In this document: piece by piece, positions 43,393-55,339 of the stretch | Numbering within the stretch: the stretch's first letter is position 1 | Layout: every line of letters starts with the position of its first letter | From: Gyromitra esculenta | Taxonomy: Eukaryota > Ascomycota > Pezizomycetes > Pezizales > Discinaceae | Reading direction: 5' to 3' | DNA: 64,000 bases | Assembly (NCBI GenBank): GCA_038503075.1 | Contig: JBCAML010000014.1 | Location: forward strand, 124,001 to 188,000 | The notes under the pieces: model-generated | What the model was told of the DNA's origin: nothing | Seen by the model: the letters and a program-made list of their open reading frames with translations, nothing else | The model's database searches: none | Translations under genes and position numbers: made by a program

Positions 43393-45035
43393 TATTATCG
43401 TTAGTTCGTGGAAATACCGGCTGGTGAAGGTCTCTCTCTCCTGCTGTGCTGCGTGGAGAAAACAGACAACTCTCCCACAAACTCCCAGGAGTCAACGGGG
43501 GGGAGGGGGGAACGGATGGATGGATGGATAGGCAAATAGTGGTTTATATATATCACTATGACTACTCGTCCAGACCAGTAACACACAAACGCACACGCAC
43601 ATATATATATATACACCGCCTGCTGCGGCTGAAATGATTGCTGAACTCGAAAAAATTAGAAAAAATCAGAGACATAATTGACCTGTCTGCTTTTCCGCAT
43701 CTGCCCAAGCCTTCTCTTGTGCGACATTGGCCTTCTGCCTGTTGCAGTTTCTGGAGGCGCGACTTGAAGCTTGTTTACAGTCTGGGGAAGGGTGAGGGGA
43801 GGGGGCTTTTTGGGCGTCCAGTAACATCTACTCTACTGCGCAAAATCCACAACATGTAGTCTGTCTGTGCAACCAACAAAACCAACCAGCCAGCCAGCCA
43901 TTCATTCAACCTGCTTGCGATGTGTCCTTGGAAGGGACTCGTATTGGAGCATCTCCAGGACTCGCAGTAGAAGATACGCTAATTGCTAAGAAATACCCCA
44001 CATATGATGGCCTAGTGTAAATAACGCTATTGATATCGCCTGAGCGTGTTGCCGTCGTCGAGAGCAGAGCAGAGCCGGCAACTCCCGTGCGACGGTAGCA
44101 CAAGAAAAAGGTCTGTGGAAGCACAAGCCCGTCCGTCTCGATGGCAACCTTACACGGACGGACTTGTGCTTGGAGATACGGGTGCTGTCACGATGGCTGC
44201 TCGTTGGCGTAACTTGATTCGCAAACATATAAATACCCTACAGATCGCTTTGCTGTACGTGTCATGAGGAGGCTCCGACTGCCTGCTTCCTCTCGAGTGA
44301 CATATCGTGACTCGGCTCTCACGTCTCGTGTGTCTGGGCTTTGCATAAAGTAGACGTTCGTAACACAAGAACGCCAAGACTCGCTAAAGCTACAGACGAG
44401 TGATTCCACATGTCCCAGCACACCGTGGACTATCAAAACACCTTGATCGATCGAAAAATAGTCCCATTTTTATACCACTCCCAGAAAAGTAAATACACCA
44501 TGACAAAAAAAATACACACAAGATTGGGTATAAAATATGTCCAGCATTAAAAAAAAATCGTTAAAAAAAGAATATAAGGGGGAAGCGAAAGAAGAAGAAA
44601 GGTTGCACAATTTAAAGTTGATATAAAAAAAGTAGAATAGAAAACCCCGAAAAAAAAGAAATAACCCATCCAGAAACCCCCCGCGGAACAGAAACAATGT
44701 CCTCAATAGAAAGATGTTAAAGAAAATGAAAAGTTGACAAAAATACAAAAAAATAAATAAATACATCTTTTAGCTATCCACTAGTTAACCCATTCTCCCA
44801 AAAAGAAAATACATATGAAACACCGTTCAAAAGATTGAATATGGTTTTTTAAGGGGAAAAAAAAGGTGCAGTAAGCATAGTAGTGATCCCATAACATAAG
44901 AAAATAGAATATCCATTCCCCGAATAACAGTATAAAAAAGACCCCCCCAAATCAACACCCTTAACCTAAACACAAATAACCCCCTTTAATTTTCCGCCTC
45001 ATTTCTATGTCCCTCCCCTACCGTCAATCCTTGTT
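43393..45035. other. 1.6-kb intergenic
   Basis: Promoter of the Cys-rich gene at the left, with a (GGAT)n tract at 43514-43530 and an alternating TA tract at 43601-43613. To the right, 44460-45000 is A-rich on the plus strand, consistent with the 3' UTR of the minus-strand DOCK gene. ORFs at 43906-44436 have no domains. I see no gene. Confidence 0.45.
43514..43530. repeat. (GGAT)n microsatellite
   Basis: Four copies of GGAT in the presumed 5' region of the Cys-rich gene. Confidence 0.8.
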
Positions 45036-48000
45036 TTACTCCTCCGCGACGCTTCCGACCTCGCTGACACTCTCCCCAAATTTTGCACCCCCTTTGACAT
45101 CCGCCTTACTCGTCTTGCCTCTAAGCTTAAGCATGGAAAATCTCTTCTTCACGCTGCCAATTCCCCTATCCATCGAATTAACAACCCCACTTCCACTACT
45201 TTTTGGTGGCCGTGTGCTGGACGTGCTGGGTCTTGTCTTACTATCTGGGCTTGTCTGATTGTCATGAATATCGTTGAGCGAATCTTCCGATATTGTTGGT
45301 CGACGGCGACGAAGCGACTTACTCCTATTGCGGCCACGAGAGGTGCTCGTAGTGCGTGTAGAAGTACTGTCGCTCCGTGATCGGGGCTCTTCTGGAACTG
45401 GAGGTGGAGGATGTTTGTGGTATTGGTAGTGCCCGTTTCCACCGTTTGTATGCCCGCCAGTGGTGGCTGTAGCTGTTACACTAGCTACAATCCCATCACC
45501 CTTTCCATGGCCTCCACCAAAGATCATGCTAGCTAGCCTTCCTCGCCCGGTTGTGCTTCCGACAACACTCACGGCATCGATGTTAATGGAGTCTACACTC
45601 ATTGTCTCGTCGTTTAGTAAGCCAGAGGGTATTGGCGGTAATGAAAAGGGGAGTTGTGAGGAAATTTCATTGGATTTTCCATTAAACAGCGGTGTGGGTT
45701 TAACGTTATTCGGACGTCCAGCTATAGACATTGGTGTTGGTGTAGAAGGAGAATGTAACGGCGCTCTCCATTGACCAGGATTGATAGGTGCTACGGCTTG
45801 GACCGGAGGTGGTGCAAGCGCCGCTAACTCAAGACTGTAGTTCTTTTCAAAGTCTACCCGAAACAGTCAGCCTTATTTAAAAATGAAATGACGGAGACAA
45901 CTTACATCTCAATAGTCCTTCATGTAAACCCTTCCCACCACCCTGACCCACACCAGTACCCCCAACAAGCCTGCCATGCATAGCTAGACACTTCTTCAGC
46001 ACGCCTACATAATCCTGCATCGCCAACTTCAACGCATTCCTCAGCGTTACCTCTACGCTCTCATCCTCCAACAGCTCCCTATACTTTCCAATACCACCAT
46101 CAACTGCTCCCGCCAAGTACATACTTAATTGATTCACTCCGTTGTCGCCACCGCCCGTCTTGATATCCGCAAACTTCCTCTCCACAGTGGTCAACTCCTT
46201 CGTCTTTGCGGCTATCGCCTCGATCGCGTTCTCAACGGGTCCAACCGTGCACGTCGCCACACTCACGATCTCGCTCCTCCGGAGAATAGTTGGGAATCGC
46301 TCAGCAGTGTTGTATACCGTCTTCTCCGTCCACCAGCCTACGCGCCCACCAACACTTCCCGGCAGCGGCCGTGCACAGCTAAAGCTCCTCGGCCGTCGCT
46401 GCAGTAGGAACTCCCGGGTGGTTGGCGGTACCTTACTACGCTGATATACCGGATGCCCTAGATCGTGCTCGGGTGCTACGGAAGTGATGTGAATAAACTG
46501 TCCTTCAACATGGTCAATATTATTAGTACTGATAATCTTAGCACTGGGATGTTGCATCTGTATCCGATCCGTAAACGCATCCAGTTCTTCCCAGTGACTC
46601 CCCTGCACAATAAACTGTCGATCCCGCAGTCCCAGCGGGAATCCAAGACCTAGATATGCAACCCTAAAAAACCGCGGATTATAAACGTCGCCCGGAGTAC
46701 CCGAGAGAATGTCTTCGTGGATCTTCGCCATTGCTCTATGGCACTTTCCAAGCTTTGCATAGTCGTAGAGAACGTTTTCGTATTGGTCCGCAAGCTCTTT
46801 ATACGTGTCGAGTGCGTTCTCCCAGGAATATCCATCCTCAAAATGTTTGATCATCTCTAAAAACAAAGCCTCCCTTCTCTCAAAGGCGGTCTGTTCCGGA
46901 AACATAGGATCAGCGAGCGCGGGCACCCTCTCCACGGTATCCCACGGGTACAGATCCGCGTGCAATTTCAGCGATAGGCCGGCTTCTACGAAATGCTGAG
47001 ACTCGAGCTGAACGTTAACTAGCTGATGGACATAACGAATGAACATATCCTCTTTCCGCATATCCTTCAGGAACTCCATTAGTCGTAGCGTATCCATGAT
47101 ATGATATGCCTCTCCCAGCGGGGTGTTGTGAACAGCCACTAAAAGATCCAAGAACTCATCGATTGTGTGTAATAAGGAGTGAACCTTGACCGTTAGTGGG
47201 TCGTCTGGAATTCGTGATAAGGGTTGGAAAAGATCAATCAGGTCTGCGATGAAGAGTTTCTGCGTGATACTCTCCGTGAGCCGCTTCGATTTGAATAATC
47301 GATCCAAGCTCTACCAAACCAAACGTTAGCCCAGAGCCAGTTTCATAGCCCATCACTCGCTCTGAAAAAACTCACATCAATCATCTCCGCCTGAATCACG
47401 CTCAAATCCTGACTCAAGGTCCACTCACTAACAACCATAGTCTGCAGTACCTCCACCGCGACGCTCCTCAAGCCCTCATGCACGCTCAAACATAGCTCAA
47501 CGATCGGGGCTACCAATCCCGGCACATATTGCACCTGATAACCACCCATCTTCTCGATACCAAACCGCCTCCGATCCTCATCATTCGTTTCCCACCCAAT
47601 ACTCTCCCAGGTGCGCCTCAGCAGATCAGCACCTTGTTCCCTCACATCACCAGCAACCTTCCACACCGCGCGGCGTTTCTGCTCAGGAAATGTTTCAAGC
47701 GCCAACGCATCTGAGCCAACAAGAGTAAGCAGCGTCGAAAAAAAGCCTTGCCAGAGCTCCGTATTGAACCGCTCCGCATCATCCGGGTCCGGTAGAAATG
47801 AATCCACAAGTATACCAGCCAGCGTCTCCAGCGTCCGCAGTGTCGAGCGATGCTGGTAGATATGCACGCTCAACCAATTCTCCGGGAAAGCCTCACACGA
47901 CAGAATTGACATGTGGACCTGCAAATCATCCATCAAGAAGTTGGCGAGATCGTCTTCCGCTAGGTCTAGATGTAGTCCGGTTGGAATACTCGATACAGCA

Positions 48001-51000
48001 GCCATGATTGCAGCCAGCTCAATCAGAGCCTCATCAAACACTGGGCGATCCGGTATGTTGCGTGCTGGGAACGGATACGTCTTAGGAAAAAGCAAACTAA
48101 ATGTCTCTCGTTCGTGGCGGCCTGTGGACTGTATTGCACGATACGAGTCTATAATCTTTGGTATATACTCAGAGACCTCTTCCCCTAGCTCTTCAACCTG
48201 ACACGCTAACACGCTACAGCATAATCGGACTTGCTCCCTCCACTGCCCAGACACGTCGTCCGTCTTCCCCCAATGTGGAGCTAACCACCGCACCGTGTTA
48301 AGTGTCAACGCGCGTCTATCCTCGGGCATAGAGAATAGCTGGCTGCGTGAGTAGTTGATGATCAGCACGAGCTTGAATAAAATCAACTTCCCCTTGACGC
48401 CCGCACATGCATCCATAAAATCGATCGCCAAAAGCAATATCTCCTCCCGATTCATCATCGTAGTCGCTAGTTCTGGTAACCAAAGGTGAAAATGCTGTAC
48501 CGCGAGAGTCTGCGATCCTACTAGCATCGGTGCGTTATTGCGCATGAGGTTTTCGAGCAGCTTAAACATCCCACGTAGCTCTTTGATGAAGCTGGTATTT
48601 CCGTTAAGACCTAACCCTACTTCTTTCGCGAGCTGCTTTTCGCGCGCTTTCACGATGAAGCGGAAGATGTGGCGACCGACCTTGAACGTGCTACGTAGGC
48701 GGCGGGAAATCTCACTGTCTGTCGGGTCTTGCAGTAACCGTGAGAAAGAGCGGAGTAAACATGGCCCCGAAAACGGATAATCGAAGTGGCGCTCGGCATA
48801 TTCGTCGACAATCGGTTCAAGGTGAAAGCGACGGTCGTACACAATCCCTAGCACGGTAATCAGGGCATTAAAAACAAGATCCTCCACTTCCGCATCCTTT
48901 GCATACTCGACCAGGATCCCAAATAGCGCATCGAACACCTCCCGGAGCAACTTGACAACCTCCATTTCCGGCACAAACACAACCTTCTTCAGTACGCCTT
49001 CTAATGTCTCCTTATCCATGCCTTTCCACTGGAGCAATGACAGTAACACATCGTCTTGCGAGAACTTGGTACTACACAAATACGTTTTGACCTTGATACT
49101 TGAGGCAGCACCGCCCATACTCAGCGCAGCAGCCCAGCCCTCATCTCCTGCGGTCCACGGTTGGCTGAGATACCCATTTCCCCCCTCAGAGCGCGTCGAG
49201 ATCGGGCTACTCGTCCAGTCATCGTATTTGTGCAGCAGCAAAGCATACTCGCCGTCCCGTAGAAATGCCTCCTCATCCCACAGCGGCAAATAAGCAACCG
49301 CCGTAGGTGCGCTCGGGATGCTGCTTAGCGTCATAAACACATGCGCGTTCGGTACATCCTCCTCCTCAAGAACCAACTTGATAGTTTCGTTCCAACTCTC
49401 ATCGCGGTGGACAACAACGCTTTTCCATGCCGTGACACCGGGTGTGTTGCTTGCAGCGAAGATGCAGTCCTTGATTTGCTCGCCGTTCGGGCGCCGCACC
49501 TCGAGACTGACCTGGAGGGTGTTAAAAGTATTGGCAGGCGGCAGTGGACAACTACCCATCTTCGGATGAAGCAGCATTCCGTGGCGTGGCAACATCGCGC
49601 TGTTGAGCGTGACGTAGATGTCACTGCGTGGCCTCGTCGGTGCCCCGGAGAATCCGATCTTCTGCGCACAGTTGACGCTGTGCAGCAGTGTCGGCGTGTT
49701 CTTGACGAGCGCATCTGCGTCAGGGGCGGCAAATGGCCGTAGATACAAGTGTAAACGATCCGCGCGCGGGGATTTCTCACTAGGTAAGCGCATATCAGCC
49801 TCATGTTCGCTGCCACCGTAGGACGCACCGCGAAGGATAGAGGGGACTGACAATTTGCCGGTTCGGGACTCGATCACATCGCGGATGAGACGATCCCAAT
49901 CCTCACCGGGATCTGCAGCATCACGTTTGCTACTGCTGGTGATTCCGACGCTGCTGGGGCCGGAGGTAGCGCTCTTGTCACCAGAGCCTGAGGTGCCGGG
50001 ATGTTTTTCGGATGAGGGTGTGAGCCCCCCGGTGCCAGCTGGGACAAAGATCCGCATTACCTGATCGGTGCCTTGGTCCTGGCGGACAAAACGGCCAACG
50101 TCGAGGACGCCAACGCCAAGTGCCTTCTTGAAGGAGAAGCGCCGAGGGAGGGGCGGGATTGGTGGTGCATTAGTAAGAATTGGTGATGCGCCGGGTGTGC
50201 GGTTCTCATCATTTGTATTCCGGCGGTGAAGAGGTTCAATTGGGGAGCCATTTTCAGAAATATCACCTTCTCGGGATCCTTTGGTTTCCCGTCCTGCTGT
50301 CTTGGGTCGTGAGTTGAAGAGGACGCTAACACGGCCTTTAATTTTCTTTTCTTCACCTTTGGAGGAGGGAGAGGTGGCGCCATTCATGACATTGTGTTTT
50401 ACAGCACCGAAGGTAGACGGTGAGTGCGCATGCGTGTGTGAATGCGAATCACTAGACTGATGCCCCTTCGTCTGCACTGTCGGTCCACCAGTCAGGAGTG
50501 TAACAGTAGTATAGACCCGTACCACAAGGAACATGTCCTCTGCAGCATCCCGCGATGACAAGTCTGTAAACAAAGTTTGCATCTTCCCCGTCTGATTCTG
50601 GTCTAGCGGCTGCCCCTGGGAGTTGAGCTCCACCATGAATGATTCCGACACTGGAACGTTGCATTTAGTGGCTAGATAAAACACCAGCGTGACCGGCTCA
50701 TTTGTAATCCCAATAAACGCCTTGTGTTCTAGCAGCAGATGGTGCAGCGTGATCCCATCGTTTTGCGTGGTCGGTGGTGCGTCCAGCAGGGACATCTGCG
50801 ATTGCAGTGTCGTGATTTCAACGCTAGAATCATCACCAGTCAATATGCGCCCCGAGGCAGGATCCCGTACTATGATCTCCCTAGATAGAAGCTTATTCCC
50901 TTTCACGAGCGCCCAAACAGTGCGCTCCCTGGTCTCTGCCAATTCGCGCTTTGTAAGAACACCATGTAGCAGCTGTCGGCGCGACAAATCGACCTGATGG

Positions 51001-51785
51001 ATCAAGGCCGAGATTTCGTCGAGCAGCGGGTACTGCCTGTTGAGCAGCAGTTCATGTAGATTCGCTGCGTGCCATTCCCGGAGACAGGACGCGATCTCGT
51101 CCACCAAGGGTTCCGATTCGAACGAGGATGTCTCGTCACCCACCTTCAACATGGGCACCGGGGCGGCGGGCCGTACTCGGTCGCGGGTCCGCGGAGGAAG
51201 TGTCATCGCCGACTGTCTCTGCTTCCGGCGTGACCTCTGTGACGCAGCACGGTTAGGTTTGTGGTTGATGTTGGTGGCGCTGGAAGACTTGGGTCGGCCA
51301 TTGAGGCCATTGAGGCCGTGTTGCTCCACACCGTCGTGATAGTACCGGTATTCATTCGTGCTGCCACCGTCTAGCGTTCCGTCTTCCTGATCATACTCGT
51401 AGTCCTCCTCGTCGTCCTCTTCCTCCTCGCCCAGCAGGCTGTGACCGTTCTGGGTAAGTTGTAACTGTGGGGGTCGACTCTCCCCCATAGCATCCTCGGG
51501 CAACAGAGGCACTTCGGTGGTAAGGTATTCCTTGATATCTACACAGGCAGCCGGGAATATTCCAGAGAAGACGCGGGCTTCCAGGGTCGCGCCTTTGGTG
51601 CTCGTCAGACCGGCCAGCAGCGACGGGGGCGCAACAAGATAACCACGGAACCATTGCCCATTGGAGCAGGATTCAATTATATAGAGCTCATCACCAAGCT
51701 CGAGGGGAAGGTCGTCGCGCGTGGAGGGGTTGAAGGGGTGGGTTGCAATTGCGAAAGCTATTCGGGGGAGGGGAGACCACGGCAT
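45036..51785 (-). CDS. DOCK-family guanine nucleotide exchange factor (Dck1-like)
   Basis: Exons are 51785-47376, 47310-45906 and 45853-45036, giving 2210 aa. DOCK proteins activate Rac/Cdc42-type GTPases, usually with ELMO. In fungi Dck1 with Lmo1 acts in Rho5/Rac signalling, polarity and cell-wall integrity. The N-terminus is an SH3 domain (about 8-85: AIATHPFNPSTRDDLPLELG, then NGQWFRGYLV), the segment that binds ELMO in animal DOCK1. Residues about 100-200 are acidic and then basic, and disordered. The C2-like DHR-1 domain lies at about 675-870 (DRLHLYLRPF; SDIYVTLNSAMLPRHG; WNETIKLVLEE) and binds phosphoinositides in the family. The catalytic DHR-2 domain lies at about 1540-1945 (FVEAGLSLKLHADLYPW; FFRVAYLGLGFPLGLRDRQF; PVENAIEAIAAKT). 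The last 270 residues are Ser/Arg/Pro-rich, with PPPPVPEEP as a possible SH3 ligand. Both introns join DHR-2 continuously. The length is near that of other DOCK proteins, with a longer tail. Confidence 0.93.
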
Positions 51786-52158
51786 TGTTAGGAAGGAAGA
51801 GGGGTGCGTGGGAGGAGGAGGTAAGCAGTCCCTCCTGGAACTCTAAAGGTCACAATGAAGATCAATCAATTGAGTGTGATATGGCGTAGGTGTATAGTGG
51901 GAGAGCAGGAGGAGGAGAGGGTGTTATCGTGGTATCAGGGTGAAGGTGGCATGCAAGAGCAATAGGGGGATCTCACGGGGGTGTGAAGAGAGTGAGGGAG
52001 AAAGACAGATACCGAAAGAGAGAATCTGGGGAAATTTAGACGGGATGGTCCAGGGGTTGGCAGCAGTAAAACACTAACGACTGTCTAGATACGGAATAGC
52101 AGCAATAGAAAGATGGAGATGCAGATGCGATGCAGGTGTAGATGGATGTAGTGATGAT

Positions 52159-52182
52159 GGGGGATGGGGGATGGGGATGGGG
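52159..52182 (+). promoter_or_regulatory. possible G-quadruplex upstream of the DOCK gene
   Basis: Four runs of four or five G separated by AT occur within 24 bases, about 375-400 bp upstream of the DOCK start codon on the non-coding strand. The pattern matches the simple G4 rule; function is unknown. Confidence 0.45.
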
Positions 52183-52314
52183 ATGGATAGGGAAGGAGTG
52201 ACGAGGAATAGAGATGAAAACGAGCGAGAGACAGGAGAGACGAGAGACGAGAGGGAGAGAAGAGAGACACAGTAGAAGAGAGACCAGAGACAGTAGATAG
52301 AACACGAGACACAA

Positions 52315-52342
52315 GAGACAGACAGACAGACAGACAGACAGA
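52315..52342. repeat. (GACA)n microsatellite
   Basis: Six to seven copies of GACA. A second, shorter tract lies at about 52448-52466. Confidence 0.9.
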
Positions 52343-54908
52343 GCGAGATGGAACAGATGGAGGTGGATTCAACCAAGCACTACATCTATCTCTCTATCTC
52401 TCTATCACGAGAACAGAGCTAGGCAAAACGAGAGACAGAGAAACAACAGACAGACAGACAGACAGAGACAGAGACAGAGTGTGAATAGCTGCTATATTAT
52501 ACAAGTACTCCAGCTACCCCCGATACGCAACACATTCAGAACGGAACCGAGAGAGTCTGTTCCTGCGTGGATCCAGACAAGAGAACCTATGAGAAACTGA
52601 ATCTCTTCCCTAACACATCACATCAAACCCCCCCCCGGATCCAATCACCCATCCCCACAATACTCCACCACCCCCTCCACCGTTCCCCATCCCGATGAAC
52701 ACGCCTCACATTACATGTACACACGTTCTCCCTAGCCAGACCCTTCTGTCCACACCTTCGTAAACACTGAGTGTTGTGGCAAGATAAAACTGCCACAGCG
52801 GGCAACCTCCGGAGAGTCCTGGCGAGAACCGATAATCCTAATCTACAATCAAATCAAATCAAATCCCATATTCCCCCTCTTCCTTGTTTCATGATTACTT
52901 GTAACTCTCGCCATACATCCATCCATCATCCCCCATCACACATACTACACGTTCGCCCCCATCTTCACAGTCCATCACCACGCTCTCCGTTCCCTTCTTT
53001 GGACGCGGGACCAGAAGAGGCCCGCGCACCCCATCCCCATCCACCGTTGAAATCCTTGCTTAAAAAAGTAGAGTAACCGAGCCAACCACACCTTGTTGGT
53101 TGCCGCCAAATCGCGTACCCAAAAGAAAAAAAAAACCTCTACGAAAAAGCAAAGACCTCATATATCGAGGAAAAGGAAAGAGAAAAAGAAGCACAAACGC
53201 TATGACCCCTCCAACAAATGTTTGAGTTCCTCAAACGAAACGAAACGAGAACGCCTCACTTTGTGATAAATACGGGGAAAACGTCGTGGGAAGCGTCGCG
53301 GTATCTTTATTTTATTTTGTTCTACCAGTTCGTCTATTTAACTTTCAACTTCAAACATGGTCGTATGGAAACATCTACTAGAGATCCCGCCGTAATGAAA
53401 ACAAAAACGGACAGACCCACAAATTTCCTCCCCCCCCGGTCCGGGAACTAACCGAGATTTACCCTCATCGCTGCCTCAGGTTAATTAATTTCTTTTATTT
53501 CGTGCACCATCTAATCTGATCTGATCTAATGTAACTTTAATTGCAGTTCTGGGACTCTGGAATTATTCTGGATTTGTGGTGTCGTCGACTCACTCAGCGA
53601 CCTTTGAACGTATCGATCTGCTTGTTGATTAATTGCTTTACGAGTTTGTCGATTTACTTTTTGATTGTCAACCGGGTCTATTAGCGCTTGACTGACTGGT
53701 CGTTTTACTGCTTTATACCTATTCTACTTTATCCGTTCATCCCACAGCGCCACATACACTGTAAACCTTGTCTTCGCATCTTGAAATCAACACGTACCTT
53801 AAACCGCAGTATACCCCTCGTCGTCAAGCTTTAGGAATACCATTACCATCAATCTCTACCGAAGACAGCATAGCCCTGTCAGCCCATCCACCATCTCTCC
53901 CAATATAGGGTGTTCAATTAAGTTCCAAGTCTTTATTGTGGCTCAAATACAAGACGCATTCAGAGCCTACTGACGTAAAATACTGCTGCAATGGCTAGCG
54001 TCACCTATTTATTCCTGCAAATTGCAACTGGGTCTGTGGTCTTGGCGAAGCTAGTGGTACCTGCTAAAAAATAAAGTCTGTGATGTGGATAATCCTCAAC
54101 AGCAACCAACTCCGCACTGTGAGTGGTCACAACGCACAAAACATGCTGAAACTATAGATTCGGGCGTAATTAGGACCGCCACAAAATAAATCATGAAGTT
54201 GCAGTGGGTAGGAGCTGATTGTGGGGTTAAAAAGCCGTGTTGCAAAATAGGGATGGTTGCTATCGAGGTTTACCCAGATCATAGACTTTATCTTTCAGCA
54301 CGTACTTGGACATGGTCATAAAAATCGGTAATCTTTAATCTCTGTGCTCATACAGATTTCTATGAGAGCAAGGACTAAAGTTTTCCGGTTTTTACACTCT
54401 ATCCGAGTAGCTATGGAAGGTCACATTTTGTGGTCATGGATAATCACTCGGCTTTCTGATTGGTATTGATGTTGGGATGAAGCCGGGATCTCGAAATCTA
54501 GCTGGCTGTACTTTTTGGTGATCTACCAGCTTAGGACCAACCCTAGTATATTGCAATTGCTAATGGGGGGGCTGTTAGAATGTAGTACTTCAAATGTTCA
54601 TAATAGATAGGTTTATCTCGAACTAAACTCTGGGGGGCATGGCTTGGCGAAGAGTAAATTACATAAAACAAGCTAAGCCTAATTAGGACTGGTCCGAGAC
54701 AAATGTATAGGTATTTGATTATTATTTATTGATTATTTAGTCATCCCGTATAAGTATATGCACGGTAGGTTGTATTTGTGTAGAGAAGTTTTACTACCGT
54801 TTAAGTCTTGCAACATAATAAACCTCACGACGTATCAGGGATTTATCTCAAACAATCTACTTGAGAGTGCCAATCAGTTAGCCCAACTTCAGGTATCCAG
54901 TCTCAAAG

Positions 54909-55047
54909 CCTACTCAGGGCAGGTATGAAGAACCTGAACGTAACTTTTGCTGGTAGCGATTTTTGATTCGTCCTCAGCTAGCATATCGACGGATTGGTTG
55001 GTCAGCTCGCATTTGCATGTTCAGGTTCTTCAGGCCTGCCCCGAGTA
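54909..55047. repeat. inverted repeat A (hairpin)
   Basis: The arms 54911-54940 and 55018-55047 are reverse complements at 26 of 30 positions (core TGAAGAACCTGAAC, plus TACTC and GGGCAGG), separated by 77 bp. It directly abuts a second inverted repeat. Confidence 0.85.
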
Positions 55048-55049
55048 CT

Positions 55050-55178
55050 CTACTCGTATTCTCATGACGTTTTTAAAACGGGCTACCTCTGCATCCCATA
55101 TAAAATAAGTAGGTTCAGGGCAGTTTGTATGGTATGCGGACCTGGCCCATTTTAAAAACGTCATGAGAATACGAGTAG
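55050..55178. repeat. inverted repeat B (hairpin)
   Basis: The arms 55050-55081 and 55147-55178 are reverse complements at 31 of 32 positions (core ACTCGTATTCTCATGACG), with a 65-bp loop. The loop contains a TATAAAA sequence at 55099-55105. The right arm ends about 160 bp before the start codon of the CorA-like gene. Confidence 0.92.
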
Positions 55179-55339
55179 GAGCGGATAGTGTCATGCATGC
55201 AGATATATGCACGTATGAGCTCTTGGACTGGACGCAGCTGTCACACAAAGTCCGGATTGAAATCCACAGCCTTCTTCCGATCAAAAACACCACTTCCTCA
55301 TCCTTACAACTGATATCCGTTGCAGACACAACAGCAATC

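Larger units (their letters stand above)
51786..55339. other. 3.5-kb intergenic between divergent genes
   Basis: 51960-52480 is GA-rich on the plus strand, so CT-rich on the DOCK coding strand, a common fungal promoter or leader feature. It contains G-runs and (GACA)n tracts. A TACATGTA octamer lies at 52712-52719. From 53000 to 54900 I see no gene. At 54909-55179 there are two hairpin-forming inverted repeats before the CorA-like gene. Confidence 0.5.

Noticed and set aside
54909..55179. Idea of a CRISPR-like array or phage attachment site at the inverted repeats
   Set aside because: The genome is eukaryotic and the repeats are inverted pairs rather than spaced direct repeats. No CRISPR array is present anywhere in the window.
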